From: Chryseobacterium gleum
GTDB lineage: Bacteria > Bacteroidota > Bacteroidia > Flavobacteriales_D > Crocinitomicaceae
Assembly (NCBI GenBank): GCA_945888625.1
Contig: CAMDAH010000003.1
Location: 1 to 64,000 of the forward strand
Length of the DNA stretch: 64,000 nucleotides
Direction of reading: 5' to 3'
Shown piece after piece: positions 8,431 through 16,007 of this stretch (position 1 is its first letter; the number at the start of each line of letters is the position of its first letter). The notes under the pieces were generated by a model, which had not been told where the DNA came from, did not search any database, and worked only from the letters and a program-made list of their open reading frames with translations. A program made the translations under genes and the position numbers.

Positions 8431-9339
8431 CTATGATTGACTTTTCCGAAGTTCCGCTAACGATTTCCGCTCGAATGCATCAATCATAGACACTTCGCTG
8501 CAATTATAGATGCTCACATTTCTTTTTTTACTGAATTTCAAGATGTCCCAATAACCTTTAAATGACAAATAGAACTTATGAAGAATTTCGTGTAATTTCC
8601 TTGGTCTAGTGATGTAGTCTTGCACTTTTTCGGGACGTGATGTTTGCTCGTCATAGTAATGTTTCTGATGCACAAGGGCTTCATTGTTATCGTTTACGGA
8701 AATCTCTGCTAACCACGAATGATCAGCTCCGACTATAGCAATAGTTTTATATTCTAGGAAAATAGCATTCATGATCCCAGGAATCAATACATTGTGAGGC
8801 CGGGGAATGGCCCACGATCTTTTGTAAACAAAGTGGGTAAAAAAGTTAAATCCCTCACCGGGAGTTTGGTTAAAGTAGATTGCTTTTATGTTTAGATTTC
8901 CAGCGATTAATGCTTTAAAATGACTTGATTTATTTGCGCGGAAGGGAACCATTAAAAACATTTCCCAAGTTGTGTTGGCAAGGAGGTTGCCAAATAATTC
9001 TTTTCGTAATTCTTGGTAAAAAGGGGATAAGCTCTCTTCAGTTTGAAAGTAACTCACCGCGTTTAAAAGGTAAAGTTTTGGTTGTAGTGTGGTGAAATAT
9101 TCGGTGTTAGCAAATTGGTTAACTGCCATTAAATCATAGTCTTGAAATGATTCAATTGAATGTTTTTCTATGGTTTGTTTGAGCGATGGACCATTGCCAA
9201 GAATTAAACAAGTGGCCTTCTGCGTAAATTTTGCTTTGAGTAGTTGGGTGAATTTTGTTTGAAGAAATATACGAATACAGGAGGCAAAAGTATCGCCTAA
9301 ATTTCTAACCCAAGATTGAACACACACTAGTAAACGCAT
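8431..9339 (-). CDS. DUF115/MptE-like protein, possible Maf-type sugar transferase
   Basis: The 302-residue protein carries the DUF115 (6-hydroxymethylpterin pyrophosphokinase MptE-like) pattern: CLILGNGPSLKQTI near residue 45, then LMAVNQFAN, and later IVGADHSW near residue 200. DUF115 proteins include the motility-associated factors (Maf) that attach pseudaminic or legionaminic acid to flagellin, and other proteins in surface-glycan loci. Bacteroidota of this kind have no flagella, so a role in moving a nonulosonic acid onto a glycan or protein is an inference from its position directly upstream of pseB. No signal peptide. The domain is fairly sure; the activity is open. Confidence 0.72.
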   Translation of the reverse strand: MRLLVCVQSWVRNLGDTFASCIRIFLQTKFTQLLKAKFTQKATCLILGNGPSLKQTIEKHSIESFQDYDLMAVNQFANTEYFTTLQPKLYLLNAVSYFQTEESLSPFYQELRKELFGNLLANTTWEMFLMVPFRANKSSHFKALIAGNLNIKAIYFNQTPGEGFNFFTHFVYKRSWAIPRPHNVLIPGIMNAIFLEYKTIAIVGADHSWLAEISVNDNNEALVHQKHYYDEQTSRPEKVQDYITRPRKLHEILHKFYLSFKGYWDILKFSKKRNVSIYNCSEVSMIDAFERKSLAELRKSQS

Positions 9340-9348
9340 AACGGAAAA

Positions 9349-10263
9349 TTAGTACTTGCAAAGCAACCCTAAGGTTACCCAATAACGAAATAAAAGAATC
9401 ATTTTTGCACGCTGATAGTGGAGGGTAAATAAATAATAAAGTGCAATAAGCAGACTAGCAAACCATTTCATTAGTTCTATAATAAGTCTTTTGATGTAGG
9501 ATAGAGCTCCTTCATTGGAGGATCTAATTCGCTCGCTTTTCCCTGTTCCTATCCCTTGTTTTTTGATGAAAGAGGGTAGGGTTCTTTCCATTGGAACGGA
9601 ATGATAAACAAGCGCATTGGGTAAATAAAGCACTTTCATGTTGTGTTTATACAACTTATTGAACAAATCTTTTTCTTCGCCTCCGCTTAAATCCGATCCA
9701 ATTCTTCCTAAGGTAACATCGAAGCATCCAATTTCGGCAAAAACAATTGAACGAAAGGCCATGTTAGAACCACGAGGATAATCATTTGACGTAAATTGTA
9801 ATTTCTCATCGCCTTTGTTAAAATAACCAAGCAGTGAATTCAAAAAGCGGTTTTCCCATTTGGGAATCGTATCTTCATAATGCAAGAGTATTTTTCCGCC
9901 AATGGCCATGGTGTCTGGCGAAGCTGAAAATTCATCAACCAGCACACTTAGGTAATGCTCATCGATGAAGGCATCATCATCCAAAAAGGTGATTAATTCA
10001 AAGTTGGCTTGTTGAATGGCATGGTTTCTTGAAAATGAAAGTCCTTGTTGTACTTCTTCGCAATAGCGCGTTTGTAAGGTGGGATTTTTGCGCTGAAAAT
10101 CTTGAAAAAGTTCGGCTGTATTTCCGGGTGAATTGTTATTGACAAGGACCACTTCAAATCGATCGATTGCTAATGTTTGTTTTTCGATTGATGCAAATAA
10201 TTGCGGAAGGTATTTCTCCCGATTATAGGTACAAATGGCAACTGAAATTTTTAGCATTGACAA
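9349..10263 (-). CDS. Family 2 glycosyltransferase
   Basis: The 304-residue protein is a GT-A fold glycosyltransferase: ISVAICTYNREKYLPQL at the start, VVLVNNNSPG, the metal-binding LITFLDDDAFID near residue 93, and the acceptor-side motif GGEEKDL near residue 195. The C-terminal 60 residues are hydrophobic and basic (ELMKWFASLLIALYYLF) and probably dock on the inner membrane face. It begins 6 bases after the alaS stop; Met3 at 10257 is another possible start. It is followed by the DUF115 gene, so the two may act on the same glycan. Donor and acceptor cannot be read from the sequence. Confidence 0.88.
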   Translation of the reverse strand: MSMLKISVAICTYNREKYLPQLFASIEKQTLAIDRFEVVLVNNNSPGNTAELFQDFQRKNPTLQTRYCEEVQQGLSFSRNHAIQQANFELITFLDDDAFIDEHYLSVLVDEFSASPDTMAIGGKILLHYEDTIPKWENRFLNSLLGYFNKGDEKLQFTSNDYPRGSNMAFRSIVFAEIGCFDVTLGRIGSDLSGGEEKDLFNKLYKHNMKVLYLPNALVYHSVPMERTLPSFIKKQGIGTGKSERIRSSNEGALSYIKRLIIELMKWFASLLIALYYLFTLHYQRAKMILLFRYWVTLGLLCKY

Positions 10264-10269
10264 CGCTTA

Positions 10270-12888
10270 TTATTGAGCTAAAAGTAACTTAATTTCTGAG
10301 ATGGCCATTGAAAGTCCACTTGGTAGTTTTCCTCCTGCTGTTGCAAAAAAGTTTTGTCCGCCTCCGCCTCCTTGAATGTGCTGTGCTGCTGAGCGTATTA
10401 GCTTCGAAGCGTCCCAGCCTTTATCCTTCACTAAATTTTCCGAAATGATTAAAGTTAAGGTGCATTTTGCACCGTCTTTATTACCAATTACCCCCACAAA
10501 ATTATCCGTTTCACTTTTTAATTGAAATAAAATATCTTTCACTGAATCACTATCTAAATCTACGATTTCACCTAAATAATGAATGCCATTTTCAGTGCTA
10601 ATTTTTGTGGAAAGCACTGCTTTTATTGCCTTGCTTTTTTCGCGTTGGAATTGTTCTAATGACTTCGTTAATTCATTGTTTTTATCAATTAAATCAAGCA
10701 CTGACTTTTGAATATTTTGAGGATGCTTTAACAAGGCACTTAGCTGATCTAAGGTCGCTGCTTTTTCTTTAAAATATCGTTCAGCACTCGGACCTGTAAT
10801 GGCTTCAATTCTACGAATACCAGCCGCCACTGCGACTTCGGAAGTTATTTTGAATAGACCAATTTTTCCTGTAGCTGGAACGTGTATACCACCACATAAT
10901 TCTACTGAATCTCCAAATTTGATAACTCGGACTGAATCGCCATATTTTTCGCCAAATAAAGCCATAGCACCCAACTTTTTTGCTTCCTCAATGGGCACTG
11001 CACGACGTTCTTCCAAGGGGATATTTGAATGAATCGCCAAGGTAACCATTGCTTCTATTGCTGCTAATTCATCTTCTGTTATTTTTGCAAAATGAGAGAA
11101 GTCGAAGCGTAAATTGGAAGGATTAACGAGTGAACCCTTTTGCTCCACATGCTTGCCGAGTACGGAACGTAAAGCGTGATGTAATAAATGCGTAGCGGAA
11201 TGATTATCAGCACTTAGTTGGCGTTTATCGACATCAATCTGAGCTGTAAATTCGCCACCCAATTCAACAGGGATTTTTTCCGTTAAATGAATGATTAAAT
11301 TATTTTCTTTTTTAGTGTCAAAGATGGAAATGGTGTTAGTTTCATTACGAAGTATTCCTTTATCTCCAACTTGGCCACCTCCTTCTGGATAGAATGGTGT
11401 TTGATTCAATACTAATTGAAAAAAGTCTTTTTGCTTTTGAGAAACTTTACGGTAATTGATAATACGAACTTCAGCACTTGTATGGTCATAACCAATAAAT
11501 TCGGTTGTTTCGTCGGGATTCACCTGCACCCAATCGGCTGTTTCTACAGCTGTTGCTGCGCGCGATCTATCTTTTTGAATCTGAAGTTCGTGATCAAAAG
11601 CCTGCTCGTCGATCGATAGGCCATTTTCACGTGCAATTAACGAAGTTAAATCGATGGGAAAACCATAGGTGTCATACAATTCAAAAACGGCATTTCCAGC
11701 AATTATCGGCTGGTTTTGTGCTTTACATTCGTTCATGAGCAGCTCCATTCTTTTAATTCCGAGCTCTAAGGTTCTAAAAAAACTATTTTCTTCTTCGCGA
11801 ATTACTTTTGAAATGATGTCTTTTTGCGCGATCAATTCTTGGTAAGGATCTCCCATTAATTTACATAATACGAGCGATAAGTCACTCAAAAAAGATTCTT
11901 TTAATCCCAATGTTTGGTAGCCGTAACGCACTGCTCTTCGTAAAATTCTTCGGATAACATACCCTGCACCGTTGTTGGCCGGTAGTTGTCCGTCGGCAAT
12001 TGAAAAAGCGATGGTTCGTACATGGTCTGCAATCACACGCAAGGCAATGTCCGTTTCTTCCGATTTTCCATAAGGAATCCCAGAAACCTTAACCATGTGT
12101 TGAATCAAGGTTTGAAATAAATCGGTGTCATAGTTGGATTGTTTTCCTTGAAGTGCCATCGCTAAGCGCTCCAATCCCATGCCTGTATCAACGTGCGTAG
12201 AAGGAAGGTTTTCCAAGGAACTATCGGCTTTTCGATTGAATTGCATGAAAACATTGTTCCAAATTTCAATCACTTGTGGATGGTCGTTATTTACTAAATC
12301 GCGACCAGGCATTTTCTTTTTATCAGCTTCATCACGTAAATCCACGTGAATTTCGGTACATGGACCACAAGGTCCCGTATCGCCCATTTCCCAAAAATTA
12401 TCTTTTTTAGAAGCCAAAATAATTCGGTCTTCCGCTATAAATTTTTTCCAAATGCAATAACTCTCTTCATCGCGCGGTACATTATCGGAGGCATCACCTT
12501 CGAAAACGGTAACGTATAGTTGATCTTTCGGAATTTTGTATACTTCTGTTAATAATTCCCAAGCCCAAGAAATGGCCTCTTCTTTGAAATAATCTCCAAA
12601 CGACCAATTCCCCAACATTTCAAACATGGTGTGGTGGTAGGTATCAACTCCCACTTCTTCTAAGTCGTTGTGCTTTCCAGATACGCGCAAACATTTTTGG
12701 GAATTAGCCACCCGCTTTTCGCTTGCTACTTGGTACCCCAAGAAAAAATCTTTAAATTGATTCATTCCTGCATTGGTAAACATTAAGGTTGGATCATTTT
12801 TCACAACCATGGGCGCTGACGGAACAATTTTATGTCCTTTGCTTTCAAAAAAATCAAAAAATTGCTGCCTTATTTCAGTTACGGTCAT
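10270..12888 (-). CDS. alaS: Alanine--tRNA ligase
   Basis: AlaRS charges tRNA-Ala and clears mischarged Ser and Gly. The 872-residue length fits the family. In order: catalytic class II domain (starts MTVTEIRQQFFDFFESKGHK, then GAGYVIRRILRRAVRYG), editing domain with the zinc-type motif HSATHLLHHALR and CGGIHVPATG, and the DHHA1 C-terminal domain with the glycine-rich GGGGGQNFFATAGGK. No key motif is missing. It is the first gene of a minus-strand run that goes on into the glycan genes with only 6 bases between, so it may be co-transcribed with them, though pseB probably has its own promoter. Confidence 0.98.
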   Translation of the reverse strand: MTVTEIRQQFFDFFESKGHKIVPSAPMVVKNDPTLMFTNAGMNQFKDFFLGYQVASEKRVANSQKCLRVSGKHNDLEEVGVDTYHHTMFEMLGNWSFGDYFKEEAISWAWELLTEVYKIPKDQLYVTVFEGDASDNVPRDEESYCIWKKFIAEDRIILASKKDNFWEMGDTGPCGPCTEIHVDLRDEADKKKMPGRDLVNNDHPQVIEIWNNVFMQFNRKADSSLENLPSTHVDTGMGLERLAMALQGKQSNYDTDLFQTLIQHMVKVSGIPYGKSEETDIALRVIADHVRTIAFSIADGQLPANNGAGYVIRRILRRAVRYGYQTLGLKESFLSDLSLVLCKLMGDPYQELIAQKDIISKVIREEENSFFRTLELGIKRMELLMNECKAQNQPIIAGNAVFELYDTYGFPIDLTSLIARENGLSIDEQAFDHELQIQKDRSRAATAVETADWVQVNPDETTEFIGYDHTSAEVRIINYRKVSQKQKDFFQLVLNQTPFYPEGGGQVGDKGILRNETNTISIFDTKKENNLIIHLTEKIPVELGGEFTAQIDVDKRQLSADNHSATHLLHHALRSVLGKHVEQKGSLVNPSNLRFDFSHFAKITEDELAAIEAMVTLAIHSNIPLEERRAVPIEEAKKLGAMALFGEKYGDSVRVIKFGDSVELCGGIHVPATGKIGLFKITSEVAVAAGIRRIEAITGPSAERYFKEKAATLDQLSALLKHPQNIQKSVLDLIDKNNELTKSLEQFQREKSKAIKAVLSTKISTENGIHYLGEIVDLDSDSVKDILFQLKSETDNFVGVIGNKDGAKCTLTLIISENLVKDKGWDASKLIRSAAQHIQGGGGGQNFFATAGGKLPSGLSMAISEIKLLLAQ

Positions 12889-12907
12889 TGCTTTTTACTT
12901 ATGCTTA

Positions 12908-12915
12908 CAAAGTTA
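12908..12915 (-). promoter_or_regulatory. Candidate -7 element upstream of alaS
   Basis: On the minus strand TAACTTTG matches TAnnTTTG exactly and ends 19 bases before the alaS ATG. No TTG is seen at the expected -33 spacing, so this is a half-match. Confidence 0.4.
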
Positions 12916-13161
12916 GAAAATTCCTTGTAATGTCGAGTGATGAGAAGCGAAAGCTGCTCTTGTTGATTATTGAAGTGGGTAAACCAATTATTTTTTTACA
13001 TTATAGCAGCAAAACAGGCGAAATTTACCACGGCAATTAAAGGAGAGAATACTATGAAATAAACTTCATTGGATGCATTACAATTCCGAAATTAAATGGT
13101 AAATTTAATTAATATGAATCATTAAAATTAATCAACCGTTAACACCTAAATTATAATTCCA

Positions 13162-13932
13162 ATGATAAACGTAGTTTCTGCCAATGTACTTGCTCAATGT
13201 CCTTATGAAAAATATGCCACTCTAGCATTGAGTATCAATTTTGAAATACGTGCTAAAAAATTTATTGACAGAATCAAAGAATTGATGCCAGATGTAATTT
13301 TGTTACAAGAAGTGGACAAAGGTTGGCGAAATGAGATTGATTCAAATATACTAAAATTAGGTTATTACGTTCAATATGGGCATTGTAGGAACAAGAACTT
13401 AGGTCTTGCAATTTTATGGAAAAAGGATACTATGGAGCCAGCTTCTGCAAGAGCAGCAAATTTTAGTGAAGCTGGCATTTTGAGTATGGAATTTCTGCAT
13501 AGTCAGTCAAAGGAAATAGTATGTTTTGTCACTGTACATGCACCATGGGGAGAAGCCGAAAAACATCATGATTTTTATAATACCATCGTTTCATCTAATG
13601 GTAATGTCCTAATTGCAGGCGATTTAAACACGGATAATCCCAAAGAAAATAATAATTATAAATATTTCTTTGGTAAATTATTTACTTTGAATAAAGGATA
13701 TAAAGACATAACTGATTCTATTCAATTCACTTCGCGAAACGTCAAAACAAATACAGAAGAAAAAATTGATTTTATCATTGGAAAAAATTGTAGGGCAATT
13801 AATACATGTATTTATCCTGATAAATTAGCTTTATTGTTACCGCATGTTTTCGGGGGAGAATTTGATTTAGAGGAGGAATCTAATCATTTCTCCGATCACG
13901 CCTTGTTAAGCTCAACCATCGTGTTATCTTGA
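13162..13932 (+). CDS. Endonuclease/exonuclease/phosphatase family protein, CCR4-like
   Basis: The 256-residue protein has the catalytic landmarks of the DNase I/CCR4/inositol phosphatase superfamily: Asn8 in VVSANVLAQ, Glu50 in ILLQEVDKG, Asp154 and Asn156 in AGDLNTD, and the final Asp245-His246 pair in HFSDHALL. The opening NVLAQCPYEKYA recalls eukaryotic CCR4/angel-type deadenylases more than bacterial exonuclease III. No signal peptide, so cytoplasmic. It stands alone, with about 270 bases before it and 209 after it, and its DNA is more AT-rich than alaS next door, which may mean acquisition. Substrate unknown: RNA, DNA or a phospholipid headgroup are all possible. Confidence 0.85.
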   Translation: MINVVSANVLAQCPYEKYATLALSINFEIRAKKFIDRIKELMPDVILLQEVDKGWRNEIDSNILKLGYYVQYGHCRNKNLGLAILWKKDTMEPASARAANFSEAGILSMEFLHSQSKEIVCFVTVHAPWGEAEKHHDFYNTIVSSNGNVLIAGDLNTDNPKENNNYKYFFGKLFTLNKGYKDITDSIQFTSRNVKTNTEEKIDFIIGKNCRAINTCIYPDKLALLLPHVFGGEFDLEEESNHFSDHALLSSTIVLS

Positions 13933-14141
13933 TTTTTCAATAGCTGTAATTATTGTCGCTGACAATTTATACTTTAATTGGTTTGTCAAAGTTATTTTAT
14001 TGTCTCACTTGATTTATCAATTTTGTTGCTATTACTAAGTATTTAAATGTACTTAACAAGTGATAATCTTGATTTTCAAAATGTAATTAATCGGCTTTTG
14101 TTCCCATGTTTTTTTGTTCTTTTGTATAAATTAATACAAAC

Positions 14142-14786
14142 ATGGAATTCATCGATCCCCTTTTGGATAAATACGTTTGCGAGCATACAGCAAATGAATG
14201 TGACTTGTTAAAGAAAATAAACCGTGAAACGCATTTGGAAGTTTTACAGCCGCGCATGTTGAGTGGTCATTTTCAAGGACGCGTATTGAGCATGTTTTCC
14301 AAGATGATTCGACCTGAAAGAATCTTGGAAATTGGCACTTATACTGGTTATTCGGCACTTTGTTTGGCGGAAGGATTAACTCCTAATGGAAAATTAGTAA
14401 CGATTGATATCAACGAAGAATTAGCCTCAAGAGTGAGGGGCTATTTTGCTGAATCTCCATACAGTCATCAAATAGACTACCTAATTGGTGATGCGATGGA
14501 ACTTATTCCTGCTTTAAATGAAAAGTGGGACATCGTCTTTATCGATGCCGATAAATCGAATTACATCAATTATTATCACTTAGTATTTTCCATGGTAAAA
14601 GTTGGTGGGTACATTATTGCTGATAATGTTTTGTGGTCTGGAAAAGTAATTGATCCCTCCCAACACGATAAAGACACCTTGTTACTAAGAGAATACAACC
14701 AGCTGGTTCACCAAGATGATCGAGTGGAGGAGGTATTATTCCCGATACGCGATGGATTGATGATTGCACGAAAAATTAACGAATGA
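14142..14786 (+). CDS. Class I SAM-dependent O-methyltransferase
   Basis: The 214-residue protein matches the O-methyltransferase family 3 group (caffeoyl-CoA OMT and TrmR-like): ILEIGTYTGYSALCLAEGL binds SAM, followed by LVTIDINEE, DIVFIDADKSNYINYY and YIIADNVLWSG, which supply the metal ligands. In Bacillus the related TrmR methylates 5-hydroxyuridine at the tRNA wobble base. Here the gene overlaps mnmD, another wobble-uridine methyltransferase, by four bases (ATGA), which supports a tRNA role, but a small-molecule catechol substrate is not excluded. The family is certain, the substrate inferred. Confidence 0.9.
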   Translation: MEFIDPLLDKYVCEHTANECDLLKKINRETHLEVLQPRMLSGHFQGRVLSMFSKMIRPERILEIGTYTGYSALCLAEGLTPNGKLVTIDINEELASRVRGYFAESPYSHQIDYLIGDAMELIPALNEKWDIVFIDADKSNYINYYHLVFSMVKVGGYIIADNVLWSGKVIDPSQHDKDTLLLREYNQLVHQDDRVEEVLFPIRDGLMIARKINE

Positions 14787-15451
14787 TTACTCACGAAATT
14801 CGTGTTACAGGGGACGGTTCAAAAACTATTTTTCTCCCTGAATTAAATGAAACCTATCATTCGACTCATGGTGCCTTGCGGGAAGCTCGTCACGTGTTCA
14901 TAGAACATGGTCTTGAATTACTAAAAGATAGGAGGGAGGTTCATGTCTTAGAAGTTGGCTTCGGAAGTGGTTTAAATGCGCTACTTACCGGATGTTGGTC
15001 AGAAGACAATAGGGTTAGTGTAAATTACACGGCGCTCGAAGCTTTTCCGCTAAGTACGGCAATTTGTTTCGAATTAGATTATCCTTCGCAAATAGGTGAG
15101 CATTCCATCTTTTTGAATCAAACAATCATCCAATCAGCCTGGAGGAAAGAAAATCAAGTGTCTGCCCATTTCAGTCTTACTAAAATAGATACTAGAATTC
15201 AAGTATTCGAAACGGATCAGTGTTTTGATTTAATTTATTTTGATGCTTTTGGTCCGCGCGCTCAGGCAGAAATGTGGGAGTACGCTATTTTAGAGAAAGC
15301 GCATAATTTTTTAAAAACAGGTGGAACTCTTGTCAGCTATTGCGCAAAAGGTCAATTTAAGCGTGACTTAAAAGCGGTAGGATTTCGAGTTGAATCACTT
15401 CCTGGTCCTCCCGGTAAACGCGAAATGACAAGAGCAAAACGTTTGGTATAA
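14783..15451 (+). CDS. mnmD: tRNA 5-methylaminomethyl-2-thiouridine methyltransferase MnmD
   Basis: MnmD performs the last methylation that turns nm5(s2)U34 into mnm5(s2)U34 in tRNA. The 222-residue protein is the stand-alone methyltransferase half of MnmC, without the FAD oxidase domain. It shows TFLPELNETYHSTHGAL-type N-terminal residues (SKTIFLPELNETYHSTHGA), the SAM loop LEVGFGSGLNALL, the DAFGPRAQAEMW motif and the C-terminal LPGPPGKREMTRA. It begins inside the stop of the upstream O-methyltransferase. Stand-alone MnmD is common in Bacteroidota. Confidence 0.9.
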   Translation: MITHEIRVTGDGSKTIFLPELNETYHSTHGALREARHVFIEHGLELLKDRREVHVLEVGFGSGLNALLTGCWSEDNRVSVNYTALEAFPLSTAICFELDYPSQIGEHSIFLNQTIIQSAWRKENQVSAHFSLTKIDTRIQVFETDQCFDLIYFDAFGPRAQAEMWEYAILEKAHNFLKTGGTLVSYCAKGQFKRDLKAVGFRVESLPGPPGKREMTRAKRLV

Positions 15452-15561
15452 TACATAACGAGATTAGTAAAAGTAAAAAGTGGGGTTCTATTCTGATAGA
15501 AAAATAGTACTGGTATCCTTTTTTTATAGGCGTTTATTTCTTAAGGTTTTTAATTATTTTA

Positions 15562-15591
15562 TTGCACCTTTCAAAACAATGCCTATCTTTG
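15562..15591 (+). promoter_or_regulatory. Promoter of rpsO-pnp, TTG-N19-TATCTTTG
   Basis: TTG at 15562-15564 and TATCTTTG at 15584-15591 are separated by 19 bases, an excellent fit to the Bacteroidota promoter consensus. It lies 58 bases before the rpsO ATG. Confidence 0.7.
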
Positions 15592-15649
15592 CAAAAGTTT
15601 TTCATAAAGTATGAAAGCTTACATAATAATTATTTAACTAAATATTGGC

Positions 15650-15919
15650 ATGTATTTAAACCCAGAGGTTAAAAAAGGAATCTTCGCTAAACATGGCGGA
15701 TCAGATACGAATACTGGTTCGACGGAAGGTCAAGTTGCATTATTCACGTATCGTATTAGTCACCTTACTGAGCATTTGAAAAAAAATCGAAAAGATTTTG
15801 GAACACAACGTTCATTGCAGTTATTAGTAGGTAAAAGGAGAAGTTTATTAGACTACTTGAAAAGTAAAGATATCGAAAAATACCGCGCTTTAGTTAAAGA
15901 ATTAGGACTTCGTCGTTAA
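15650..15919 (+). CDS. rpsO: 30S ribosomal protein S15
   Basis: S15 binds the central domain of 16S rRNA early in small-subunit assembly. The 89 residues are the usual length and show GGSDTNTGSTEGQVALFTYR, the LTEHLKKNRKDFGTQRSL helix and LVGKRRSLLDYLKSKD, including the conserved H-LK-H-KD/S-RRG-type rRNA contacts. It is followed by a hairpin and then pnp, the classic rpsO-pnp order. Confidence 0.98.
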   Translation: MYLNPEVKKGIFAKHGGSDTNTGSTEGQVALFTYRISHLTEHLKKNRKDFGTQRSLQLLVGKRRSLLDYLKSKDIEKYRALVKELGLRR

Positions 15920-15946
15920 TTCAAAACAAGTGCAAATTTATTGGAG

Positions 15947-15980
15947 GGGACATTCGGCATTAGTCGTATGTCCTTTTTTT
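15947..15980 (+). terminator. Hairpin with T-tract between rpsO and pnp
   Basis: GGACAT at 15948-15953 pairs with ATGTCC at 15968-15973 around a 14-base loop, followed by seven T. The stem is short, so it may act as a partial terminator or RNA-processing site, as in the rpsO-pnp region of other bacteria. Confidence 0.6.
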
Positions 15981-16007
15981 GTGTAATAATTAAGTAAATA
16001 AATAGCT

